The notes beneath the pieces were generated by a model, which was not told where the DNA came from, made no database searches, and saw nothing but the letters and a program-made list of their open reading frames with translations. Positions 23,670 through 33,657 of a stretch of DNA of 47,353 nt are shown in pieces. The DNA is from an uncultured Sulfitobacter sp. (GTDB taxonomy: Bacteria; Pseudomonadota; Alphaproteobacteria; Rhodobacterales; Rhodobacteraceae). The stretch lies in NCBI GenBank assembly GCA_937138475.1, contig CAKZPD010000035.1:1-47353 (forward strand). Reading direction: 5' to 3'. Position 1 is the first letter of the stretch. Every line of letters starts with the position of its first letter. The position numbers and the translations under genes were made by a program.

Positions 23670-25013
23670 ATGAAAGATATTAACAAAAGCGCTCCGCGCA
23701 CGATGCCGATCCAGTCGGCGACCTTTTCTCAGTCGATCAATGCGGAAATCCGCAGGGCAGCGGCAACCGGGATCTATGACATCCGGGGCGGCGGCGCAAA
23801 GCGCAAGGTTCCCCACTTTGACGATCTGTTGTTTCTGGGCGCGTCGATTTCGCGCTATCCGCTGGAAGGGTATCGCGAACGCTGCGACACATCGGTCACG
23901 CTTGGCACCCGGTATGCGCAAAACCCGATCACGCTGGATATTCCGATTACGATTGCCGGCATGTCCTTTGGCGCCCTGTCCGGACCAGCAAAAGAGGCAT
24001 TGGGCCGCGGCGCCACCGCTGCGGGCACGTCGACAACCACAGGTGATGGGGGCATGACCCCCGAAGAACGCGGGCATTCCAAGAAGCTGGTGTATCAGTA
24101 TCTGCCGTCCCGCTATGGGATGAACCCCGATGATCTGCGACGCGCGGATGCCATCGAAGTTGTCGTCGGCCAGGGTGCTAAACCCGGCGGAGGCGGCATG
24201 CTGTTGGGGCAAAAGATATCCGACCGCGTTGCAGAAATGCGCAATCTGCCCAAGGGGATCGACCAAAGATCGGCCTGCCGGCATCCCGATTGGACCGGCC
24301 CTGACGACCTTGAGATCAAGATACTCGAGCTGCGCGAGATCACCTCGTGGAAGGTTCCGATCTATATCAAGGTTGGCGGCGCGCGGCCGTATTTCGATAC
24401 GACGCTTGCGGTCAAGGCCGGTGCGGATGTGGTGGTTCTGGACGGTATGCAGGGCGGCACAGCGGCCACCCAGGACGTGTTTATCGAACATGTCGGTCAG
24501 CCCATTCTTGCCTGTATCCGCGAAGCGGTGCGTGCGCTTCAGGATATGGGGATGCACCGCGAGGTGCAGCTGATCGTATCGGGGGGGATCAGAACCGGCG
24601 CCGATGTGGCCAAATGTATGGCGCTTGGCGCGGATGCGGTTGCCATCGGCACTGCGGCGTTGATCGCCCTTGGCGACAATGACCCCCGCTGGGAGGACGA
24701 ATACCAGATGCTGGGCACCACGGCGGGGGCTTATGATGATTGGCACGAAGGCCGCGATCCGGCCGGCATCACCACCCAAGACCCCGATCTGATGGCCCGT
24801 TTCGACCCGATCGAAGGGGGGCGGCGCCTGAACAATTATCTGAAGGTAATGACGCTAGAGGCCCAGACCATCGCCCGCGCCTGCGGCAAAAGCCATCTTC
24901 ACAACCTCGAACCTGAAGATCTTTGTGCGGTAACGCTTGAGGCCGCCGCCATGGCCAAGGTTCCCTTGGCCGGGACCGATTGGTGGCCTGGAAAGAAAGG
25001 TGACTCTTTCTGA
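23670..25013 (+). CDS. mgsC: N-methylglutamate synthase subunit C (FMN glutamate-synthase-like)
   Basis: This 447-aa protein has the FMN/Fe-S barrel of glutamate synthase: ITIAGMSFGALSGPAKEALGRGATAAGT, GQGAKPGGGGMLLGQK, PIYIKVGGARPYFDTTLAVKAGADVVVLDGM, QGGTAATQDVFIEHVG and SGGIRTGADVAKCMALGADAVAIGTAAL. It would reduce the imine of 2-oxoglutarate and methylamine to N-methylglutamate. The start at 23670 (MKDINKS) is used because the longer reading overlaps mgsB by 80 nt. A strong terminator follows, so gmaS is only partly or separately transcribed. Confidence 0.88.
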   Translation: MKDINKSAPRTMPIQSATFSQSINAEIRRAAATGIYDIRGGGAKRKVPHFDDLLFLGASISRYPLEGYRERCDTSVTLGTRYAQNPITLDIPITIAGMSFGALSGPAKEALGRGATAAGTSTTTGDGGMTPEERGHSKKLVYQYLPSRYGMNPDDLRRADAIEVVVGQGAKPGGGGMLLGQKISDRVAEMRNLPKGIDQRSACRHPDWTGPDDLEIKILELREITSWKVPIYIKVGGARPYFDTTLAVKAGADVVVLDGMQGGTAATQDVFIEHVGQPILACIREAVRALQDMGMHREVQLIVSGGIRTGADVAKCMALGADAVAIGTAALIALGDNDPRWEDEYQMLGTTAGAYDDWHEGRDPAGITTQDPDLMARFDPIEGGRRLNNYLKVMTLEAQTIARACGKSHLHNLEPEDLCAVTLEAAAMAKVPLAGTDWWPGKKGDSF

Positions 25014-25025
25014 TTTGAACCATCA

Positions 25026-25056
25026 GGCGTGGCCCCCAAGGGGCCGCGCCTTTTTT
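25026..25056 (+). terminator. Strong intrinsic terminator between mgsC and gmaS
   Basis: An 11-bp stem with one G-U pair (25026-25036 with 25040-25050), a 3-nt loop and six T (25051-25056). It lies 12 nt after the mgsC stop and 32 nt before the gmaS start. Confidence 0.85.
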
Positions 25057-25087
25057 CTTCACAAACAAATAAACAGGGAACAGCTGA

Positions 25088-26416
25088 ATGACCATTGATT
25101 TGGCCACCTATGCCAAGGACAACGGCGTAAAATACTTCATGATTTCGTACACGGATCTTTTTGGTGGCCAGCGGGCAAAGCTGGTCCCGGCGCAGGCCAT
25201 TGCGCAGATGCAAGAAGATGGCGCGGGATTTGCCGGGTTTGCCACCTGGCTGGACCTGACGCCCGCGCATCCCGACATGTTGGCCGTGCCGGATCCAGAT
25301 TCGGTCATCCAGCTGCCCTGGAAACCCGAAGTCGCCTGGGTTGCCGGCAATTGCGTCATGGAAGGTGAAGATGTCGCCCAGGCCCCGCGAAACGTGTTGC
25401 GCCGCCTGATTGACGAAGCCGCCCAAGAGGGGATGCACGTCAAGACAGGGATCGAAGCCGAGTTCTTTTTGCTGACGCCCGAAGGCGATCAGATCAGCGA
25501 TCCGTTCGATACGGCGGCCAAGCCCTGCTATGATCAGCAAGCGGTGATGCGCCGCTATGACGTTGTGCGCGAAATCTGTGACTATATGCTTGAGCTTGGC
25601 TGGGGGCCTTATCAAAACGACCACGAGGATGCGAATGGTCAGTTTGAGATGAACTGGGATTTTGACGATGCCCTGATAACCGCCGACAAGCATTCGTTTT
25701 TCAAGTTCATGGTCAAATCGGTCGCGGAAAAGCACGGCTTTCGCGCCACGTTCATGCCCAAGCCGATTGAGGGTCTGACCGGCAATGGGTGCCATGCCCA
25801 TATCTCGGTTTGGGATGCGCCCGGCAAAGCGGCCAAGACCAATGTCTTTGCCGGCAAGGGGGATGGCCAAACCGGCGAGGTCGGCTTGTCAGAGCGCGGC
25901 AAGCATTTCCTGGGCGGGATCATGAAGCACGCCAGCGCGCTGGCCGCGATCACCAACCCCACGGTGAACAGCTACAAGCGGATCAACGCCCCGCGCACCA
26001 TCTCTGGCGCGACCTGGGCGCCCAATACGGTGACCTGGACGGGCAACAACCGCACACATATGGTGCGCGTGCCCGGTCCGGGCCGGTTTGAGCTGCGCCT
26101 TCCTGATGGCGCTGCGAACCCCTATCTGCTTCAGGCGGTCATCATCGCGGCGGGCCTGTCGGGGATCCGCTCAAAATCAGATCCGGGCAAGCGGTATGAT
26201 ATCGACATGTATGCCGAAGGCCACAAAGTGCGCGGCGCGCCCAAGCTGCCGTTGAATATGCTGGATGCGATACGCGAATACGACAAGGACAAGGCCCTTA
26301 AGGATGCGATGGGCGCGGAATTCTCGGCCTCTTACATCAAGATGAAGATGCAAGAGTGGAATTCCTTTGTCACCCATTTCACCCAATGGGAAAAAGACAA
26401 CACGCTGGACATCTGA
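25088..26416 (+). CDS. gmaS: Gamma-glutamylmethylamide synthetase
   Basis: This 442-aa protein is of the glutamine-synthetase fold: GIEAEFFLL (metal Glu), NGCHAHISVWD, HASALAAITNPTVNSYKRI, WTGNNRTHMVRVPGPGRFELRLPDGAANPYL. It is the GMAS-type synthetase, which joins methylamine to the gamma-carboxyl of glutamate with ATP. Type III or GlnA-like glutamine synthetase is the alternative, but the setting with mgsABC is the diagnostic gmaS arrangement of roseobacters. GGGAAC precedes the ATG. The upstream terminator implies separate control or read-through. Confidence 0.9.
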   Translation: MTIDLATYAKDNGVKYFMISYTDLFGGQRAKLVPAQAIAQMQEDGAGFAGFATWLDLTPAHPDMLAVPDPDSVIQLPWKPEVAWVAGNCVMEGEDVAQAPRNVLRRLIDEAAQEGMHVKTGIEAEFFLLTPEGDQISDPFDTAAKPCYDQQAVMRRYDVVREICDYMLELGWGPYQNDHEDANGQFEMNWDFDDALITADKHSFFKFMVKSVAEKHGFRATFMPKPIEGLTGNGCHAHISVWDAPGKAAKTNVFAGKGDGQTGEVGLSERGKHFLGGIMKHASALAAITNPTVNSYKRINAPRTISGATWAPNTVTWTGNNRTHMVRVPGPGRFELRLPDGAANPYLLQAVIIAAGLSGIRSKSDPGKRYDIDMYAEGHKVRGAPKLPLNMLDAIREYDKDKALKDAMGAEFSASYIKMKMQEWNSFVTHFTQWEKDNTLDI

Positions 26417-26520
26417 ACCCAAGCCATCCCGGTGCGCGCCGCTTGCGGTCTGCACATCGGGATGGCGTGATTGCCCCTTGCCCCTTGCCCCTGCCAAGGC
26501 CAAAGCCGCGCCGGGGCGCG

Positions 26521-26943
26521 CTAGGTGCTGGGGGGATCATCCGTTAAGGGGCGCCAGTCTGGAACATCGTTGACCAGCATCTGCGCCGCACGCCGCAGCG
26601 TTGCGCGAAACCTGTCAACGTGTTGCCCGTGCAAGCCGCAATCACTCAGCGCGGCATCAAAGGTTTTCAGCCAAAGCGCGGCGTCGGCGGCGCGGATGGG
26701 GATATGTGCGTGGATCTCTCGCAGGTTCATATGGCCGAAGCGTTCGCGATAATGGGCCCGCCCCCCCAGGAACCCGCTTAGGAATTCAAACTGGGCCTGG
26801 CGCGTGTGGTTCAACCCGTGCCCACGGAAATGCAGGCGCAGCAGGGCATAGACCTCGGGATCGCTTTCCATACGATCATAGAAGGCGTCCACCAATTCCC
26901 GCAGGCGGTCCGGGCCGCCGATGTCATCCAAAGCACAGCGCAT
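26521..26943 (-). CDS. Truncated haemoglobin, group II-like
   Basis: This 140-aa globin reads LRELVDAFYDRMESDPEVYALL, then FRGHGLNHTRQAQFEFLSGFLGGRAHYRERFGHMNLREIHAHIPI, then WLKTFDAALSDCGL. The His in IHAHIPI is the expected proximal haem ligand, and the GFLGG turn and the following Tyr fit trHb group II. Group II globins bind O2 or NO and can reduce reactive species. It lies on the minus strand directly downstream of tdm (44-bp gap), so it is probably cotranscribed with it. A role in O2/NO or formaldehyde-linked stress is speculation. Confidence 0.8.
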   Translation of the reverse strand: MRCALDDIGGPDRLRELVDAFYDRMESDPEVYALLRLHFRGHGLNHTRQAQFEFLSGFLGGRAHYRERFGHMNLREIHAHIPIRAADAALWLKTFDAALSDCGLHGQHVDRFRATLRRAAQMLVNDVPDWRPLTDDPPST

Positions 26944-26987
26944 AGCCGCAGATTATACGCGCCGATCACCCCCCACTTTGACATGGA

Positions 26988-29357
26988 TCACGACCGGGGC
27001 CGTTTCTTTTGCGGATCGTAATGCGCAAAGGGAACGATGGTCGCCGGAAGACGCTTTTGGTGCCCGTCAAGCTTGCCGATCTCAACCTTGGTGCCCACCT
27101 CGTGGTGGGTGACATCAACCCGAGCAAGCGCAATGTTCTTGCCCAAAAGCGGTGATCGCATCGAAGATGTCACCTCGCCGATCTGGGCGCGCCCGATATG
27201 GACACAGTCGCCGTGGCCGACATCAACATTGCCGTCAATATCCAGACCGACCAATTTGCGCACCGGGTTTTCTTTGCGGCGGATCAATGCCTCGCGGCCG
27301 ATAAAATCATCCGGCTTTGATTTAAGGGGCACGGTAAACCCGATGCCTGCCTCAAAGGGGTCGGTTTGATCGCTAAAGTCGTATCCAGCAAAGATCAGAC
27401 CCGCCTCGATCCGCACCATATCCAGCGCCTCAAGGCCCATGGGGGTCAACCCGTGCGGTTTTCCGGCCGCCCAGACGGCATCAAACACCTGTCCGGCGTG
27501 TTTGGGGTGACAGAAAATCTCATAGCCCAATTCCCCGGTATACCCCGTGCGCGACACAACCACCGGAACGCCATCGTGATCCCCAATGCGTGCGGGGGTG
27601 AACCGGAACCAGTCAAGCTGATCGAATTTCGGCTGATGCGGCGCCGTCCAGATCACCTTTTTCAAAAGATCGCGGCTTTCGGGGCCTTGAACGGCAATGT
27701 TGTGCTGCATATCGGTTGAGGACCGGATCAGCACCTTCAGCCCCAGCTCGGCGGCCTTTTCCCGCAGCCATTCGCCGCCATAGTCCGATCCGCCGATCCA
27801 GCGGAAATTATCCTTGCCCAATCTGAACACGGTGCCATCGTCAATCATTCCCCCATGCGGGTAACACATCGCGGTATAGACAACGCCGCCAACGGGCAGG
27901 GTTTTCATGTTGCGGGTAAAGACATATTGGCACAAGGCCTCGCTGTCCGGGCCGGTGATCTCAAATTTGCGCAGCGCGCTCAGATCCAGAACAATGCTTT
28001 TTTGGCGGCAGGCGTGGTATTCTTCAATCGGTCCCGCGGTTGAAATCGAACTGGCCAGCCAAAACCCGTTGTATTCGATAAAGTTTTCGGTGAACCGCGC
28101 AAAGCGATCGTGAAAGCCTGTCTGTTTGGTCATTTTCGGCTCCGCATCAGGTGTGGGCCGGTAGGCCACGGATCGTTGAAAGGTTTCCTTGCCGCCATAG
28201 GTGCGAACGTGGATATCGGTCGGGTTCCAGCCATTGGCCGCAGTGGTGTCGTCAGGACAGGCCGAGGTCACACAGACCAGATCGGTCAAGGCCCGCAACA
28301 ACACAAAGTCACCCGGCCGCGTCCAGGGTTCATCGGCATACATCACGCCGTGTTCGTCCAGACCTGTGTTGAAGAAAAAGTTAATGGCCATCCATCCGGC
28401 CCGCGGCGTCACCCCATGCGGCGCAAGCGCCCCATTAAAATTATCCGAGCAATTGGCATGACCGGGATACCCGATGTCGTCATAATATTTGGCCGCGCAC
28501 GCCAGGGCAAAGGCGTCATGTCGCCCGACCGTATCTTGCACGACCTCGATCAATGGCAGCATGTCCTGATCGTAATATTTCGCATGCAGCCCCGGCATCG
28601 GATAGCTGTGCCCCATAAGGGTGCGGGTGGTCGTCACATCCAGCGCATGTTCGATCCCCTTGTCCAGCTTGCGTGCGGCAAAACACTGAAAGTCGGTGCA
28701 CTGCCGGCCATCCACGTCGATAATCTGAATAAAGTCGCCGGCCTTCACGAAATAGGATTTGGCGGTGGCGGAATGCACCCTGAGATCGTCCAACGGCTCT
28801 GCCAGAGGGTCAGGCAGCTCAAAGCGCGCCGCAGATTTCAGCGTTGCACGCCGGATGAAAACGGTCAAAGGCGTCGCGGTGTCCTGCGCCTCAAAATCCA
28901 TGATGCCGCCAGGCGCCGCCACAATCACAATGCCTTCGCGGGCAACGGTGAATTGCTGTTTTGTCCCTGCCGGGGTTTGCCCCTCGAAAAGATGCACGGC
29001 CTGCGCCTTGGCCAGGTCAAGCCCGCGGGCCTCGATCCCAAGGCGCAGACCACGCAGCGATTGATCCTGCGACGTCACAAGCGCCATTAATCCGCGCGGC
29101 GCCCCTTGCCCCGCTGCCCCGATCACCCCCGCATCGAACCGGCCGCGCGCATCGGCGGCGACAAGCTCACAGCGCTGACCGCCCTCGGTATTCTCAATCT
29201 CGATCTGGTCCCCCGGTTCGACCCGAACCAAGATTGCCCCGGCACCTTCAACCACATACCTCTCGGTTCCGGGGGGCAACGAAAACACTTTGGGTTGCAC
29301 AATGACGCTGGGCCTTGGCGGCCCCGCAATCACTTCTGGGTATTTGGTATCGAACAC
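26988..29357 (-). CDS. tdm: Trimethylamine N-oxide demethylase (TMAO aldolase) Tdm
   Basis: This 789-aa two-domain enzyme has an N-terminal DUF1989 module (about residues 25-400), where Cys287, Cys303 and Cys367 are candidate zinc ligands. A C-terminal GcvT-type tetrahydrofolate domain follows (about 430-789: GPIEEYHACRQKSIVLDLSALRKFEITGPDSE, VSRTGYTGELGYEIF, RIEAGLIFAGYDFSD). This fusion is characteristic of Tdm, which splits TMAO into dimethylamine and formaldehyde; the second domain can capture formaldehyde as methylene-THF. It is divergent from a DMT exporter gene and upstream of the globin. Confidence 0.93.
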   Translation of the reverse strand: MFDTKYPEVIAGPPRPSVIVQPKVFSLPPGTERYVVEGAGAILVRVEPGDQIEIENTEGGQRCELVAADARGRFDAGVIGAAGQGAPRGLMALVTSQDQSLRGLRLGIEARGLDLAKAQAVHLFEGQTPAGTKQQFTVAREGIVIVAAPGGIMDFEAQDTATPLTVFIRRATLKSAARFELPDPLAEPLDDLRVHSATAKSYFVKAGDFIQIIDVDGRQCTDFQCFAARKLDKGIEHALDVTTTRTLMGHSYPMPGLHAKYYDQDMLPLIEVVQDTVGRHDAFALACAAKYYDDIGYPGHANCSDNFNGALAPHGVTPRAGWMAINFFFNTGLDEHGVMYADEPWTRPGDFVLLRALTDLVCVTSACPDDTTAANGWNPTDIHVRTYGGKETFQRSVAYRPTPDAEPKMTKQTGFHDRFARFTENFIEYNGFWLASSISTAGPIEEYHACRQKSIVLDLSALRKFEITGPDSEALCQYVFTRNMKTLPVGGVVYTAMCYPHGGMIDDGTVFRLGKDNFRWIGGSDYGGEWLREKAAELGLKVLIRSSTDMQHNIAVQGPESRDLLKKVIWTAPHQPKFDQLDWFRFTPARIGDHDGVPVVVSRTGYTGELGYEIFCHPKHAGQVFDAVWAAGKPHGLTPMGLEALDMVRIEAGLIFAGYDFSDQTDPFEAGIGFTVPLKSKPDDFIGREALIRRKENPVRKLVGLDIDGNVDVGHGDCVHIGRAQIGEVTSSMRSPLLGKNIALARVDVTHHEVGTKVEIGKLDGHQKRLPATIVPFAHYDPQKKRPRS

Positions 29358-29495
29358 GCGTGCCCCCCTCTCCGCCGGTTTGCATTTGCGGAAAATTTAT
29401 TTATTAAAAAGAATAATACGGATACGATTGTCGCGCAAGTGCATCACGCAATGGCCAGACACCCTCAGACACTTTCAAACACATCGGAACGCGGG

Positions 29496-30341
29496 ATGAC
29501 GACACTTTTTCTTGGTTTGATTGCCGCGGTTTGCTGGGGCCTGCACGATATAACCATCCGATACCTCAGCCGCAGCGTCCCTTTGCTCGGCGCGCTTTTG
29601 TTCACTTTGCTTGCCGGGCTGGCATTTCAAGCCATCGTATTGGCATTCTCAAACAGCATACGCCTTCCGCAAGGACCGGCATTCTGGTTGTCCATCGGGG
29701 CAGGCGTCACCTTCCTGATCGCCAGCCTGGGGCTCTATTTCGCCTTCCAAAGGGGGCCGGTCCGCCTGGTCAGCCCGATCATCGGCGCATACCCGATTGC
29801 CTCGGTTCTGTTCGATCTGCTGGACGGGGCCGCCATATCCGTTGGTCAAATTCTCGCGGTTCTTGTGATCGTCGCCGGCGTCGGTGTGGTTGCCATGCTC
29901 GCCGACAAAAGCGGGGAAAAGATCCCGCCAAAAGGGCCGACCGTCGCCTTGTCGCTCTTGGCGGCTTTGGGCTATGCCTCCACCTTCAAACTCGGGCAAA
30001 TGGCGGCGGCCCTCGATGGGGGGCTGCAATCCACGTTTCTGACCCGGATAACCGCCGTTGCCTTGTTGGCCGGTATTGTCTTGATCCGCAAAGCGGCGAT
30101 CCACCCCGGCAGGGCCGCCCTCGTTCCGCTCATTATCATGGGATTGCTTGACGGCGTGGCCCTCTTGGCGGTGTTTTCCGCCGGCCGATTGGACAACCCA
30201 CATTTCGCCTCGATCAGCTCATCCATGTTCGGCTTGTTCACCATCTTGCTGGCCTGGAGCTTGCTGCGCGAACGCATGACCGCGCCGCAATGGGCCGGCT
30301 GCGCCATGGCCTTTTTGGCCATCGGATACCTCGCATCCTGA
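29496..30341 (+). CDS. DMT-superfamily (EamA) transporter
   Basis: This 281-aa protein has about ten membrane spans in two EamA repeats (TTLFLGLIAAVCWGLHDITIRYL at the start; FASISSSMFGLFTILLAWSLLRERM near the end). The ATG at 29496 begins the first span; earlier in-frame codons are in the intergenic region. It is divergent from tdm with a 138-bp gap. Members export small metabolites, so amine or amino-acid efflux is plausible; the substrate is unknown. Confidence 0.8.
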   Translation: MTTLFLGLIAAVCWGLHDITIRYLSRSVPLLGALLFTLLAGLAFQAIVLAFSNSIRLPQGPAFWLSIGAGVTFLIASLGLYFAFQRGPVRLVSPIIGAYPIASVLFDLLDGAAISVGQILAVLVIVAGVGVVAMLADKSGEKIPPKGPTVALSLLAALGYASTFKLGQMAAALDGGLQSTFLTRITAVALLAGIVLIRKAAIHPGRAALVPLIIMGLLDGVALLAVFSAGRLDNPHFASISSSMFGLFTILLAWSLLRERMTAPQWAGCAMAFLAIGYLAS

Positions 30342-30415
30342 CACCCCGCCCCCGACACCCAGTCCCTGGCGCGATCACCATGCCGGCTTCTTTTGTTTTC
30401 AAATATCCCGGGGGT

Positions 30416-30433
30416 CTGGGGGCTGGCCCCCAG
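30416..30433. repeat. GC-rich hairpin, possible dispersed repeat
   Basis: CTGGGGG (30416-30422) pairs with CCCCCAG (30427-30433), loop of 4, preceded by TTTCAAATATCCCGGGGG. Hairpins of this type are seen between genes in many roseobacter genomes. It may act as the terminator of the DMT gene. Confidence 0.4.
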
Positions 30434-30621
30434 GGTCGTCCGATCCCCGAACAACAAACCTGCCTGGGCAAGGTTTGACCTGCTGCGCCTTCATGACGGG
30501 GTTGATCGGAGACTGAATTTTACTGTAGGGAATAATTTTGCATCATGGGAAAGGTCGCCTTGACCTGTGCGTGCAACTGGAAAACGGCGCCCTCACCCGG
30601 TATAGACCAAGGCAGGTAAGA

Positions 30622-31269
30622 ATGAGCAATCGGAAAGCAGAACTTTTGGTGCAGCTGACACAAGACCCCCACAAACTTGAAGATGAGCGCGAAAAGGTGC
30701 TCGAGGTTGCCATCGGTCGCGAGGTGCGCGCCTTTCGCAAGCAGCGGAATATGACCGTGGCCGAGCTCTCTTCATTGACCAACCTGTCGATCGGGATGTT
30801 GTCCAAGATCGAGAACGGCAACACCTCGCCTTCGTTGACGACCCTTCAGGCGTTGGCCAACGCATTGTCTGTTCCTCTGACCGCCTTTTTCAAACTGTAC
30901 GAAGAGCACCGCGAAGCGGTCTATACTCGGGCGGGATCTGGCCTCGAGATCGAGCGCGCAGGCACGCGCGCTGGGCATCAGTATAACCTTTTGGGGCATA
31001 TCGGATCCAACAGCAGCGGTGTCGTCGTAGAACCGTATCTGATCGTTTTGAATTCAGAATCAGACACCTTCAAGACGTTCCAGCACGACGGGATTGAAAC
31101 AATTTACATGCTTGAGGGATGCGTAAATTACCGTCACGGCAACGAAAATTACCGGCTGGAACCCGGCGACACGCTGTTTTTCGACGCCGATGCCCCGCAT
31201 GGTCCGGTCGAACTGATCAGGCTGCCGGCGCGCTATTTGTCGATCATCAGCTATCCGCAACGCAGCTGA
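30622..31269 (+). CDS. XRE-family regulator with C-terminal cupin
   Basis: This 215-aa protein has an XRE helix-turn-helix (about residues 36-95: REVRAFRKQRNMTVAELSSLTNLSIGMLSKIENGNTSPSL, read in two halves) and a cupin sensor (about 140-212: SDTFKTFQHDGIETIYMLEG, LEPGDTLFFDADAPHGP). The ATG at 30622 is used because the upstream extension has no motif. It sits between tdm/DMT and tmoXWV, so it is the likely TMAO- or amine-responsive regulator. Sensing a small cationic ligand in the cupin is inference. Confidence 0.88.
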   Translation: MSNRKAELLVQLTQDPHKLEDEREKVLEVAIGREVRAFRKQRNMTVAELSSLTNLSIGMLSKIENGNTSPSLTTLQALANALSVPLTAFFKLYEEHREAVYTRAGSGLEIERAGTRAGHQYNLLGHIGSNSSGVVVEPYLIVLNSESDTFKTFQHDGIETIYMLEGCVNYRHGNENYRLEPGDTLFFDADAPHGPVELIRLPARYLSIISYPQRS

Positions 31270-32557
<1,288 letters not shown>

Positions 32558-32591
32558 TCTCTGCTTTTCTTAAAATATGATATGAATGAAC

Positions 32592-32616
32592 TTGCCCGGT
32601 GCTTAGCGCCGGGCAA
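32592..32616 (+). promoter_or_regulatory. Intercistronic hairpin between tmoX and tmoW
   Basis: An 11-bp stem with one G-U pair (32592-32602 with 32606-32616) and a 3-nt loop. Such hairpins after binding-protein genes commonly raise the level of the binding protein over the membrane subunits. Confidence 0.6.
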
Positions 32617-32643
32617 TTAGTCAGCACCTGAAAGGCGGCGCGC

Positions 32644-33657
32644 ATGGATAGACCGGTCATTTCGGCAAAAAATGTTTGGAAAGTTTTCGGTAGAGACCCC
32701 AAGGGCTATCTGAAGACCATGCCGGATGGTCGCAGCTTTGAAGATATCCGCGCAGACGGCTATATTGCCGGTGTTCGGGATGTGTCTGTTGATGTGGCCC
32801 GCGGCGAGATGCTGGTCATTATGGGGCTGTCGGGGTCGGGAAAATCGACCTTGGTGCGGTGTTTTTCGCGTCTGCATGAAATCACCAGCGGCACAATCGA
32901 GGTGGACGGCGAGGTGATCGGCGATCTGAGCGAGAAAGAGCTGATTGACCTGCGCCGCAGCAAGATGGGTATGGTGTTTCAGTCTTTTGGGCTGTTGCCG
33001 CACCGCACGGTGCTGGACAATATTGCCTTTCCGCTGGAAATGCGCGGGCAGGATCGGCACACGCGGCGCGCGCGCGCGCTTGAGGTGATCAAGCTGGTCG
33101 GGCTTGAGGGGCGCGAAGATTATTTTCCCCGTGAATTGTCCGGGGGCCAACAGCAACGTGTCGGCATCGCCCGCAGCCTGGCGATTGAACCCGATATCTG
33201 GTTTCTGGATGAACCTTTTTCCGCTTTGGATCCGTTGATCCGCCGCGATATGCAAGATGAGTTCCTGCGGCTTCAGGGAATTTTGGGCAAAACCATCGTG
33301 TTTATCACCCATGATTTCGACGAGGCGCTGCGCCTTGCCGATCGGATTGCAATCATGAAAGACGGGGCCGTTGAACAATGCGACACCCCTGATCAGATTG
33401 TCATGAACCCGGCCACCGAATATGTCGCCCGATTTATCGAGGACGTGGACAGGGCAAGGGTCATCCATGCCGGGGCGCTTGCCAGGGCCGGCCAGTTGGG
33501 CGAGGGGGCGCCGGTGGATTCCCGCGCAACGGTCAAGCAACTTGCGCATCAGTTGGTCAACGACCAGCGGGCCATAATTCCCGTGACCGAAAACGGCAAG
33601 GCAATAGGTGCAATGAGCCGTCAGGACGCATTGGACATTCTGTTGAAGGTGGGTTGA
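32644..33657 (+). CDS. tmoW: TMAO ABC transporter ATP-binding protein TmoW
   Basis: This 337-aa protein is of the ProV/OpuAA type: Walker A GLSGSGKST, Q-loop VFQSFGLLPHRTV, signature LSGGQQQRVGIARS, Walker B DIWFLDEPFSALDP, H-loop ITHDFDEA. A CBS-like C-terminal segment follows (about 275-337: DSRATVKQLAHQLVND, ENGKAIGAMSRQDAL) that may sense osmotic state. Its stop overlaps the tmoV start (TGATG). Confidence 0.93.
   Translation: MDRPVISAKNVWKVFGRDPKGYLKTMPDGRSFEDIRADGYIAGVRDVSVDVARGEMLVIMGLSGSGKSTLVRCFSRLHEITSGTIEVDGEVIGDLSEKELIDLRRSKMGMVFQSFGLLPHRTVLDNIAFPLEMRGQDRHTRRARALEVIKLVGLEGREDYFPRELSGGQQQRVGIARSLAIEPDIWFLDEPFSALDPLIRRDMQDEFLRLQGILGKTIVFITHDFDEALRLADRIAIMKDGAVEQCDTPDQIVMNPATEYVARFIEDVDRARVIHAGALARAGQLGEGAPVDSRATVKQLAHQLVNDQRAIIPVTENGKAIGAMSRQDALDILLKVG

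Noticed and set aside
22084..25013. Glutamate synthase or glxBCD-type genes of unknown role
   Set aside because: The split three-subunit form next to gmaS and amt in a DMA/TMAO cluster fits N-methylglutamate synthase better.
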